A DNA stretch of 42,536 bases from Nemertoderma westbladi (lineage: Eukaryota > Xenacoelomorpha > Nemertodermatida > Nemertodermatidae). The stretch is taken from NCBI GenBank assembly GCA_032718475.1, contig JAUCBJ010001524.1, forward strand, positions 1 to 42,536, in the 5' to 3' direction. Below the pieces are notes generated by a model. The model was not told where the DNA came from, made no database searches, and worked only from the letters and a program-made list of their open reading frames with translations. A program made the position numbers and the translations under genes. Positions 1 through 13,000 of the stretch are shown piece by piece; position 1 is the first letter of the stretch, and the number at the start of each line of letters is the position of its first letter.

Positions 1-930
1 CATTATGTTTACAAGTTGTCATTTATCGACCAATCAAGGATGAAGCCATGATTATGCTAGGCTACATCATATAAAGCACTGCACTCAAACAGTGCTGCTT
101 CGTTATACGAGTTCAAATTGAAACTGGTATTTCGCAATTTCCAAGAACGAGACCGGGATTGGCTCTAACGGCATATTAAACTTTCACCCCACCCCTCTAA
201 TGTTACAGTTTTCACACAATTATAGACCTCCATCCTACAACATTTAAGACCAACATTTTTAACGTAAATTCCTAATATTTCCCCTTTGAGCTGCAGTTTT
301 GCTTCCATAACGACCGAAGTTATGTTACTTACACACATTCCTCTATGTCCCTACCTCTGCTATCGACCGTGAAGTCATTAAATGAACAGCCAGACCCTTA
401 ATATCATAAAAATATTTTATTGCTATTTATTGATACTGATATAATTATTAAATTAATAAATTATTAAATAATAATATAAGAGAATTAGTACAAATTGCCG
501 AAAGCATCCCAATCCGATCCCCATTAAATATATCGTATTCCAGGATTACCTTGCAGTACGAATCGAAATCCAATTTTCGTATCAAAATTTATTGTTTTCC
601 ATTAAATTGATTTATTTGTATTCCTTATTGTTTAGATAAAGGTTTAATTAGTGCAATCACAAGTTTTTAAACTAATGTTTCTCATTTATTTCAATAGAAA
701 CTCCTGTTATTTAGTAAAAAATACCACACGAAAAAAATACGAAACGTATTTCGTATCGTATCTTCGATATTTCGTATTTCAAAAACCATATTTGTACCGT
801 ATCCTGTCCCTAATGTGAGCTGACAGTGTTTGCTTGCATAATAATACTGCTCGTGTTCACTAACTATTAATTGTTCAGTGTAGTATATCAATCGTATTCC
901 TATATCAGTATTCATTAATATATTATGAGT
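1..930. other. 3' flank of the EF-hand gene, AT-rich, no gene seen
   Basis: This is AT-rich non-coding sequence beyond the stop codon of the EF-hand gene. The one open frame of any length (691-915, minus) has no recognisable motif and lies in the likely 3' UTR or flank. It contains a CGTATTTCGTATCGTATCTTCG-like run of short imperfect repeats at about 730-790. I see no exon, RNA gene or transposon end that I can support. Confidence 0.5.
685..690 (-). terminator. candidate polyadenylation signal AATAAA for the EF-hand gene
   Basis: AATAAA on the minus strand lies about 240 bases downstream of the TAA stop at 931-933. It is the first canonical hexamer I noticed past the stop, and other AT-rich candidates follow. 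No transcript evidence is available. Confidence 0.3.
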
Positions 931-1071
931 TTATGAGGAACCAAGAAATATATTAACAAATTCTTCGTATTTAATATATCCGTCTTTGTCCGTATCTACG
1001 GTGTCGATAAATATTTTCAACTCCTCGTCTGTGAATGGCTCACCCATCGTTGCTAACACGGATTGTAATTC
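931..1071 (-). CDS. EF-hand gene exon 4 (end of EF-hand 3, EF-hand 4, stop)
   Basis: This exon is 46 codons plus TAA after acceptor TATTCGTAG|G. It begins ELQSVLATMGEPFTDEEL, the calmodulin-type linker, then the fourth loop DTDKDGYIKYEE and the tail FVNIFLGSS. It was missed by simple open-frame searches because it has no internal start. Confidence 0.92.
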   Translation of the reverse strand, partial: ELQSVLATMGEPFTDEELKIFIDTVDTDKDGYIKYEEFVNIFLGSS

Positions 1072-4000
1072 CTACGAATAGAACAAAACCAGTTTATTTA
1101 TGTCCAACCCAGCGCCTTACTGGGTGCTGAACCGAGTGGTTTGTTACACAAGCCAAAGTAGTGAATGGTTGCAAAACTGATGGTGAAATATTACAATACA
1201 GTCTACACAAAATTTAGCACATTTTATAGCATTAAGAGGATTTATTGATAAGTCAATCAGTCATTGCTTATATACCGGAAAAAATGTGCGTCGAAAAATT
1301 GAACCTTACAACAAAAACCTATATCGTGTTTATACAAAAAAAGTTGTTACGACCGGGTCTCAATTCAAATCCGGTAAATAAAATAGCTATTTAAGCTCCT
1401 GTGTTCTGCTGACAGCTAAAATTTCGCACTTTCTATCACTTAATGGTAGATAGACTTACTGTCTCAGGTGTCACTGATTTAGTGAGTGATACAAAGGTAA
1501 TAATAGTGGGGGAAAGCGTACTTTCTTGCACTGTTTCTACAAATTTTAGTGAGAAAATGTGTAATTTTCAAGTAAATAATTATTTATTACATAAGGGAAA
1601 AAGTATTACATATGGGAAAAAAGTATAACTTTTTTTCACTATTCTCGAGACAATTTTATTTACCGGGCGCGATTAATAAAATGGTTGAGAGAATATTAAA
1701 AAAATATGTTCTACGTTTTTTTCCCATGCAATACGTAATTTTATTCTTAAATTGGTATTTGAGGCTTAATTTTTTTTTATAAAAGATAGAGCGATTTAGA
1801 GTTACAAAATGCTTCCTTACTCAATGTTAAATAATTTAGTGTTCTCGAATATTTATTACGTAACTAGAGAGCCGCTTAACTACATAAACAAATATTGGAT
1901 GAGTTCCGTTTTGGAGTTCGCCTTTCAGACACTAAAGTTGCAATAACTTTTGAGTGTTTGAATGAATTTTGCTCAAATTACTTGTAAACCTTTTCTACTT
2001 CGATACTAATAAAATTTAAGAAATCCCACCAAAAATATTTTATTTTACTTTTTTCAATGCAATCATATGGGATACTTTTTATCCCTAGGGGAAAAGTATT
2101 CATTTTCTCCCGATTTTGGGGTAAATTCGAGCGAAAAGAGTAACAATTTTAAGAGTAAATGTTTACTTTAAAGTTGTTGATACATCGAACCAAAATGGTT
2201 TGGGTAGTTTTCATGTCTCTATGTATAATGCTGGGCTGGCCATCATAACTAATCTCACTTATTTATACTGATTAGGTGACTCTATAACGAATTACTATTT
2301 ATTATTTTGTTTAATATCCCGCCTAACCTCCGTGTCAATCGTCCCACTTCCATCTTTATCGAACGTTGTGAAGGCTTTCATTAATTGGGTCGGTTTAGTT
2401 TTAATCCAATTCTCCGACATTATTCCGTCGAATTCCTCTCTACTAAGCCGGTGGTCCTCGTTGACGTCGTATCTAGAAGTCAATGTGTATTGTTACAATG
2501 GTTGCATTGAATTCACATCTCCCGTAGGTCGTGGGTTCGATCCTCACATGGGCCAGGGCAGTTTTCGTTTCGGCACGAATGCTTTAAAGGGACCAGCCAG
2601 GGCGCATCTCTGCCTTGCATCCTTAAGTGGTAGCTAAATGAGTACTGGAGTTTCCTCTGGGGAGTAAAGTTCTGGGGGGACCGCACTGGAAATAAGTCGT
2701 CAGACTTTGTGCGTAATCCCTGGCCTAGTGGCCGAAGAAAATTTGCTTTTTACTTTACTTTTATGGCTTCACAGTTTCTTAAAGGACCATGTTATATACC
2801 CTTATTTTTTAGAAAAAATTATTAATAAAAATAATTTCTTGCAGATAGAATGTAGTGGTATATAAAAATATTGGTTATGTTATGGTGACAGCCACAGGAC
2901 AACAACTGTATGTATCCCAGAGGAAAATGTACGCATGGGTTATATTTGGGTTAGGATTATGCCACGTATTACGGATGTACTCTAGCAAGTTATTCTATCC
3001 GACTGTTCGAATATATGAGTAAGGATTCCGTGGGGGGATAAACCGCAAACCGGTAACAAGATATTAATAGGCCTATTCAAAATAATACCGAATATACGAT
3101 GCACGCAATTTTTATGTCGCACAATGTATAATGTTAGTGTAAAAGTAGCACAGATGTAAGGCAAGCAAGACTCTAGGTTATTAATACCTAGGTAAGACTA
3201 AGTACTACATCAATAAAGGGAATTTAAACCACAACCGAACCCTTTGAGAAGTAACCCCGGAAATAAAAACCATCTAAGGCCGATGAATTTTCATGAAAAG
3301 CACGAAAATTAAACCTCTAAGTAAAATTGTGAGGATTAACTTAATAAAGTTTATTAAATGATATAGTAGTTGTCTGCAGATAAATTACTATAATAAATTT
3401 TGCAAATTTATGTCAAATGCATAAGGAATATCGCGTTTAACAATGTATAATCTAACCTCCCCATGTATAAAACCCTAAAATCCATATCCTAAACCTCCCG
3501 ACCCATTGGGAGGTTCTTAGCGTTGTATAAACCTCTTTAAAGGAATCCAAACTGGGACCTAATATTTATAGCCCAATAAATTATGGACATCATGTGAACA
3601 GATATGGAGCACTTCTATTTACAGATTCGAAGATATGTGGTAATTAAACAAAACATGCTAAACCTAATCACCATCCCATATGTTCTACACCAAACTAACT
3701 TTTTCATCATGTCCTCAATGTTTTTTGTTGTCGGATTTAACCCACAACATCTCATAGCGTTCCCCAACTCATTTATATCTATGGATTCATCTTTGTTCAA
3801 ATCAAAATCCCGAAACACTTCATTCACTGCCTCTATTTCTTCCTCGGTTTGCTCAACCTTTTCTGATCTATAATTAAACACATTTTATCAGAGACTGTGA
3901 ATTTTATTAGATAGAATATCGGCGGGTTAAATTTTAAATTTATAGTAGTATTGTATCAGTATTGAAAATCAAACTAACTACTTGTATTGTATCAAACTAA

Positions 4001-7000
4001 CTTATATATAACTAACTACTTGTATTGTATCAAACTAACTTATATATAACTAACTACTTATATTGCATCAAACTAACTTATATTAAACTAACTACTTATA
4101 TTGCATCAAACTAACTTATATATAACTAACTACTTATATTTCATCAAACTAACTTATATATAACTAACTACTTATATTGCATCAAACTAACTTATATATA
4201 ACTAACTACTTATATTGCATCAAACTAACTTATATTAAACTAACTACTTATATTGTATCAAACTAACTTATATATAACTAACTACTTATATTGCATCAAA
4301 CTAACTTATATTAAACTAACTACTTATATTGCATCAAACTAACTTATATATAACTAACTACTTATATTGCATCAAACTAACTTATATATAACTAACTACT
4401 TATATTGCATCAAACTAACTTATATATAACTAACTACTTATATTGCATCAAACTAACTTATATATAACTAACTACTTATATTGCATCAAACTAACTTATA
4501 TTAAACTAACTACTTATATTGCATCAAACTAACTTATATTAAACTAACTACTTATATTGCATCAAACTAACTTATATTAAACTAACTACTTATATTGCAT
4601 CAAACTAACTTATATATAACTAACTACTTATATTGTATCAAACTAACTTATATTAAACTAACTACTTATATTGTATCAAACTAACTTATATTAAACTAAC
4701 TACTTATATTGCATCAAACTAACTTATATTAAACTAACTACTTATATTGCATCAAACTAACTTATATTAAACTAACTACTTATATTGCATCAAACTAACT
4801 TATATTAAACTAACTACTTATATTGCATCAAACTAACTTATATATAACTAACTACTTATATTGCATCAAACTAACTTATATATAACTAACTACTTATATT
4901 GCATCAAACTAACTTATATTAAACTAACTACTTATATTGCATCAAACTAACTTATATATAACTAACTACTTATATTGCATCAAACTAACTTATATATAAC
5001 TAACTACTTATATTGCATCAAACTAACTTATATTAAACTAACTACTTATATTGCATCAAACTAACTTATATTAAACTAACTACTTATATTGCATCAAACT
5101 AACTTATATATAACTAACTACTTATATTGCATCAAACTAACTTATATTAAACTAACTACTTATATTGCATCAAACTAACTTATATTAAACTAACTACTTA
5201 TATTGCATCAAACTAACTTATATATAACTAACTACTTATATTGTATCAAACTAACTTATATTAAACTAACTACTTATATTGCATCAAACTAACTTATATA
5301 TAACTAACTACTTATATTGTATCAAACTAATTTATATTAAACTAACTACTTATATTGCAGCAAACTAACTTATATATAACTAACTACTTATATTGTATCA
5401 AACTAACTTATATTAAACTAACTACTTATATTGCATCAAACTAACTTATATTAAACTAACTACTTATATTGCATCAAACTAACTTATATATAACTAACTA
5501 CTTATATTGTATCAAACTAACTTATATTAAACTAACTACTTATATTGCATCAAACTAACTTATATTAATCTAACTACTTATATTGCATCAAACTAACTTA
5601 TATATAACTAACTACTTATTATTATTATTATTATTCACCAGTTTCGTATTCGTACACCAGTTACCTGGGAACAAAGTATGCACTGTACTTACATAGATAC
5701 ATGGTGTAGATAGAGCACAATTTGTTATAATGGTTGAACATAAACGGCAGTAAATGAAGGAACACCAAACAAAAACACCAAAACCACAAAATTAGACAGA
5801 TGAAACGTAATCCAATATAGATTTCAGCTCAATATTTGAAAAATTATCTACAGAAGCAACATTGGAGATCGCATCAATTAATTCTCTGCACAAGGTAATT
5901 CTCCACTCATCTTCAACTGCACAAATAGAGTACTTAAGTTTTCTAGCTACCAAATTAGCAGTTAATTGCGTAATATCTGATATACCAATGAGATTTGCAA
6001 TATACCGTAAATTACACCCACTAGTACTCCTACAATCGTATAGAAATCGGTAGCCTAGGAACCGCAGACACAATCTATCTGAAGAAATAATCGAATTAGT
6101 AAAGTTAATAAAATTTTTACACATTGAGATCCACGGATGAGGAAAATCAACCAAACCTTCTACTATAAACCTATGCGAGTTATAAGGTAAACCACAAACA
6201 ATTCGAACGTTAGTATTCCAACTATTGAAAAACTTCTTACATTCCATTGATTGAAAATTCCATAAACTACTACCATACAAATCTAAAGCATATAAACGTT
6301 GAATGTAAGTTATATTTGCCGGGTGACAGTAATAAAATTCTTGTTTAAGATTATTAAGTTTACCTATTAATTTACCCCGTTTCAACAAAATGTCATCTGA
6401 AAAACAGCACTTAAAATCTAGCACATTGCCCAAATGGGTTGCCTTTTTAACCCAAGGCAAAACACAGTTACCTATAAAAATTAACGCAGTTGGTGGGTTC
6501 CAACATTTGCTAAAAGGGATACACTTACATTTACTTTTGGATTGGTCACTACTTACACTAAGTCGCAAACCAAATTCTCTACAAAACCTTTGGCATATAT
6601 TAACCATAAACTGCAGACCGGACACTGATGGGCACAAAAGAAGAACATCATCAGCGTACGCCAAAACCCAAAATACTGCCCTCCTACAAAACACCCCACC
6701 CTACAAGATCGCAGTGACTTAATTAATATATTCAATACCACACAAAACAAAATCGGGGAACAAACTGAACCCTGACGCACTCCATTCGAAGTATTAAATT
6801 GAAAAGAGAGAGCGTTTAACCATTTAACTGAACAAATTTGGTTTTTATAAATAAATAACAGACATCTCAAATATAAGACAGAAAATCCCTTTTTAATTAG
6901 CTCTAGGAATAATTTTGGCCATTCGACTAAATCAAAGGCCTTCGTGAAATCTAAAAGGCAGCCATACACCGGTGTAGAATTACGAGAATAATAATTTATC

Positions 7001-10000
7001 ACTTCAGAGGCGGACCAGGTGCACATGACTGTACTAGACTTTATGCGGAAACCAAATTGCAAATCGTCAAGACGCAACTTGTCTCCTTGACTGATAAGCA
7101 TTAACCATTCAAAAACTTTCAACAATAATGCACAGATAGCATTAGCTCTATAATTGTTATCATCAGATAAATCACCAAGATTAGTTTTAACTATAGGAAC
7201 AAACGAAATTGACAGTAAACTATTAGACACAGAACCGTGCGATAGAAAAGAATTAAACAACTTTGCTAAATGACTTTCTAAAACGGGGCCACCATTAATT
7301 AATACACCAGAGTCAAAAGAATATGCCACATCAGATTTAGCATTTTTTAATTTCAAAAGGGCCTCGTGAACATCAGAAGTGGAAATAAATTCACTGTGAC
7401 CCGCACAATTTTCACTACCTAGCAGGTGAACTTCATCGATTCTACTTTCAATTTCAATTCGAACTAAATTATCTACTTCAGTCATTTTATGCGTATTGGT
7501 ACCGGATACAGGTTGGTTGTACAGATCCTGGTAGACCCTTGCAAAATTATTCGCAATTTCTACTGGATCAGTACAGCCACCCACCGAACCACTTACAACA
7601 GACTGATTACCTCGCAGTTTTTTAATCGCATCAAAAATGCATCCATTCCCAGACAAACAAGCATCCAAAATTTTATCGTGTTTAACCAAATTCTGAGTCC
7701 GCTTTAGCCTACGGACAGCATATTTATACTGTGCTCTAGACTGCCTACGCATGAAATTCAAATAACTATTGGCAACTGGTCTCCCAGCTGACCTCCAAAC
7801 ATCGAACCAGAACATAGCCTCCGTTTTGAAACCTTTCACATATTGGTTCCATCCTGGAATAGTACGAGATCTACCATTGGCCTGCTGACTTCCGCCAGTT
7901 TGAGGCAAACATGCTGCAGCTGTATCTAAAGCCTTTAAAATATCAAGCGAGTAATTATCAAAACAAAGTCGATGTTCTGGAGATGTGCACAACAAATCAT
8001 TGCAATTAAAACAATCGGAATGTAAATTAATATTCTGAAGATTGGTATTTAAACTACTCAAAAATAGCGAGATATCATCAGTGGAAGCTTTGGAAAACAA
8101 ACTTCTAGAGGATTTCTCATTTTCAACTACATCAAAATTTAACAAATCTACTTTAAATTTCATATATATTGCACTGTGGTTAGATAGATTTGAACCAGAA
8201 TGTATAACATCAGCCTCATAACACGCATCTAGTACACGTTCGTGGGGACTTCGCGCAGCACGTAGTCGGCAAGCCTTGGCATACGGTTCATATAGAGCAA
8301 ATGGGGCATGTCTAGTTTGGACCCCATATCCCATGCTATAAATGTATTCATTCGATATACAATCATATGTTAATCCGCTAGGTGGTGTCAAATTGTTATT
8401 CTGCAATTTCGTACTTACCAGTGCAGCACTGTACAGCAGTACCGTACCGGTAGGCCTATGTCATTACTTCTGAGTCTCTAGCGGATCCCCAATTAAATGT
8501 CTTAACTTTTCAATTTCGTAAAAGATAGACTTCATGATTCTCTACAGGCCACCAAAATTTCAGCTCAGGAAAATGAGGCCTTCCCGAGAAATTTAACATT
8601 TTCTAAAAACCACATAATCTGTCGTAGCTGACGTCAGACTGCATGATTTTTCACCAAACTTTACAAACTTTCTAAACTTTCTCTCTACTACTTACCTACT
8701 AAGTTTGGTTCAATTCCGAAAGAGCGATGCCGAGAAATTCGCGTTCAAACATTTACCAGACAGACGGACAGACAGACGGACATGCCCCATTTGCCCTATA
8801 TGAACCGTATGCAAAGGCTCGCCGACTACGTGTCTCGCCCCACATCCCTACTCACAATAAAGTGATCTATAGTAGAACGATGTATGACATTATCAAACAC
8901 GTTCGTGGGGACTTCGCGCAGCACGTAGTCGGCAAGCCTTGGCATACGGTTCATATAGAGCAAATGGGGCATGTCTAGTTTGGACCCAATATCCCATGCT
9001 ATAAATGTATTCATTCGATATACAATCATATGGTAATCCGCTAGGTGGTGTCAAATTGTTATTCTGCAATTTCGTACTTACCAGTGCAGCACTGTACAAC
9101 AGTACCGTACCGGTAGGCCTATGTCATTACTTCTGAGTCTCTAGCGGATCCCCAATTAAATGTCTTAACTTTTCAATTTCGTAAAAGATAGACTTCATGA
9201 TTCTCTACAGGCCACCAAAATTTCAGCTCTGGAAAATGAGGCCTTCCCGAGAAATTTAACATTTTCTAAAAACTACATAATCTATCGTAGCTGACGTCAG
9301 ACTGCATGATTTTTCACCAAACTTTACAAACTTTCTAAACTTTCTCTCTACTACTTACCTACTAAGTTTGGTTCAATTCCGAACCAGCGATGCAGAGAAA
9401 TTCGCGTTCAAACATTTACCAGACAGACGGACGGACAGACAGACAGACGGACATGCCCCATTTGCCCTATATGAACCGTATGCCAAGGCTCGCCGACTAC
9501 GTGTCTCGCCCCACATAAAAAGGTAAGTATAATCTATAGGGAATACATTCCACACGCGAGAAAGCGCATTGTTTTCTAAAAAATCCTTTAAATATTGCAC
9601 AGAAGCTGACGTACGTAAGAAATCAGCATTTAAATCTCCCGCCCATATCACACTGGTACTAGACGTTCTTGATATGACATCGTCAATATCATTTAAAATA
9701 CCCAGAAAGTCATCAGAAAGTGATTCCATGGTCCGTGAATCTGTCGGAAAATATGTGTTTAAAAGTAAAAGATTTCCACCCGGCAATTTCAACTCTAGTG
9801 CTTGCAAGCGTGGATTATTAGTTTTAACTACACGTTAACTATAACTTATATTAAACTAACTACTTATATTGCATCAAACTAACTTATATATAACTAACTA
9901 CTTATATTGCATCAAACTAACTTATATTAAACTAACTACTTATATTGCATCAAACTAACTTATATTAAACTAACTACTTATATTGCATCAAACTAACTTA

Positions 10001-13000
10001 TATATAACTAACTACTTATATTGCATCAAACTAACTTATATATAACTAACTACTTATATTGCATCAAACTAACTTATATATAACTAACTACTTATATTGC
10101 ATCAAACTAACTTATATTAAACTAACTACTTATATTGCATCAAACTAACTTATATATAACTAACTACTTATATTGCATCAAACTAACTTATATATAACTA
10201 ACTACTTGTATTGCATCAAACTAACTTATATTAAACTAACTACTTATATTGCATCAAACTAACTTATATATAACTAACTACTTATATTGCATCAAACTAA
10301 CTTATATATAACTAACTACTTATATTTCATCAAACTAACTTATATATAACTAACTACTTATATTGCATCAAACTAACTTATATTAAACTAACTACTTATA
10401 TTGCATCAAACTAACTTATATTAAACTAACTACTTATATTTCATCAAACTAACTTATATATAACTAACTACTTATATTGCATCAAACTAACTTATATTAA
10501 ACTAACTACTTATATTGCATCAAACTAACTTATATTAAACTAACTACTTATATTGCATCAAACTAACTTATATTAAACTAACTACTTATATTGCATCAAA
10601 CTAACTTATATATAACTAACTACTTATATTGCATCAAACTAACTTATATATAACTAACTACTTATATTTCATCAAACTAACTTATATATAACTAACTACT
10701 TATATTGCATCAAACTAACTTATATTAAACTAACTACTTATATTGCATCAAACTAACTTATATTAAACTAACTACTTATATTGCATCAAACTAACTTATA
10801 TTAAACTAACTACTTATATTGCATCAAACTACTTATATATAACTAACTACTTATATTTCATCAAACTAACTTATATATAACTAACTACTTATATTGCATC
10901 AAACTAACTTATATTAAACTAACTACTTATATTGCATCAAACTAACTTATATATAACTAACTACTTATATTGCATCAAACTAACTTATATATAACTAACT
11001 ACTTATATTGCATCAAACTAACTTATATTAAACTAACTACTTATATTGCATCAAACTAACTTATATATAACTAACTACTTATATTGCATCAAACTAACTT
11101 ATATTAAACTAACTACTTATATTGCATCAAACTAACTTATATTAAACTAACTACTTATATTGCATCAAACTAACTTATATTAAACTAACTACTTATATTG
11201 CATCAAACTAACTTATATATAACTAACTACTTATATTTCATCAAACTAACTTATATATAACTAACTACTTATATTGCATCAAACTAACTTATATTAAACT
11301 AACTACTTATATTGCATCAAACTAACTTATATTAAACTAACTACTTATATTGCATCAAACTAACTTATATATAACTAACTACTTATATTTCATCAAACTA
11401 ACTTATATATAACTAACTACTTATATTGCATCAAACTAACTTATATTAAACTAACTACTTATATTGCATCAAACTAACTTATATTAAACTAACTACTTAT
11501 ATTGCATCAAACTAACTTATATTAAACTAACTACTTATATTGCATCAAACTAACTTATATATAACTAACTACTTATATTGCATCAAACTAACTTATATAT
11601 AACTAACTACTTATATTGCATCAAACTAACTTATATATAACTAACTACTTATATTGCATCAAACTAACTTATATTAAACTAACTACTTATATTGCATCAA
11701 ACTAACTTATATATAACTAACTACTTATATTGCATCAAACTAACTTATATATAACTAACTACTTATATTTCATCAAACTAACTTATATATAACTAACTAC
11801 TTATATTACATCAAACTAACTTATATTAAACTAACTACTTATATTGCATCAAACTAACTTATATATAACTAACTACTTATATTGCATCAAACTAACTTAT
11901 ATATAACTAACTACTTATATTTCATCAAACTAACTTATATATAACTAACTACTTATATTGCATCAAACTAACTTATATTAAACTAACTACTTATATTGCA
12001 TCAAACTAACTTATATTAAACTAACTACTTATATTGCATCAAACTAACTTATATATAACTAACTACTTATATTGCATCAAACTAACTTATATTAAACTAA
12101 CTACTTATATTGCATCAAACTAACTTATATTAAACTAACTACTTATATTGCATCAAACTAACTTATATTAAACTAACTACTTATATTGCATCAAACTAAC
12201 TTATATTAAACTAACTACTTATATTGCATCAAACTAACTTATATATAACTAACTACTTATATTGCATCAAACTAACTTATATTAAACAAACTACTTATAT
12301 TTCATCAAACTAACTTATATTAAACTAACTACTTATATTGCATCAAACTAACTTATATATAACTAACTACTTATATTGCATCAAACTAACTTATATTAAA
12401 CTAACTACTTATATTGCATCAAACTAACTTATATTAAACTAACTACTTATATTGCATCAAACTAACTTATATTAAACTAACTACTTATATTGTATCAAAC
12501 TAACTTATATATAACTAACTACTTATATTGCATCAAACTAACTTATATATAACTAACTACTTATATTGCATCAAACTAACTTATATATAACTAACTACTT
12601 ATATTGCATCAAACTAACTTATATATAACTAACTACTTATATTGCATCAAACTAACTTATATATAACTAACTACTTATATTGCATCAAACTAACTTATAT
12701 TAAACTAACTACTTATATTGCATCAAACTAACTTATATATAACTAACTACTTATATTGCATCAAACTAACTTATATTAAACTAACTACTTATATTGCATC
12801 AAACTAACTTATATTAAACTATCTACTTATATTGCATCAAACTAACTTATATATAACTAACTACTTATATTGCATCAAACTAACTTATATTAAACTAACT
12901 AGTGATACAGTATTGTATTTGTTATTGTTTTTACATAATAAATATTTTATCACAAATTTTAGCGCAAATTATTATAATAAATGACCTTTCTCAAATTGGC

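Larger units (their letters stand above)
5617..9836 (-). mobile_element. 5'-truncated non-LTR (LINE) retrotransposon, interrupted by two MITEs
   Basis: The element reads on the minus strand. Its 5' end is cut inside the endonuclease domain at about 9835, where the satellite resumes abruptly. Its 3' end carries a TTA/AAT simple tail at 5617-5635 abutting the other half of the satellite. In order it encodes a partial endonuclease, a linker, and a reverse transcriptase with its C-terminal region. Two copies of a ~615-bp inverted-repeat element split the endonuclease region. The RT core suggests a Jockey/CR1-like or I-like group, and a trinucleotide tail is known for I-type elements, but I cannot assign the clade. 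It sits antisense to plus-strand DNAL1 and sense to the EF-hand gene, wholly within intron 1. Confidence 0.9.

Noticed and set aside
2332-2637. Plus-strand open frame of 101 residues over exon 3 and the SINE
   Set aside because: It is antisense to a clear EF-hand exon and runs into SINE sequence; no domain.
8727-9099. Open frames with PFALYEPYAKA and similar
   Set aside because: These are translations of the MITE inverted ends; the same peptide appears on both strands at each copy.
5617-9838. A clear target-site duplication for the LINE
   Set aside because: Both flanks are satellite; short ACTTAT-like matches are expected by chance in such repeats.
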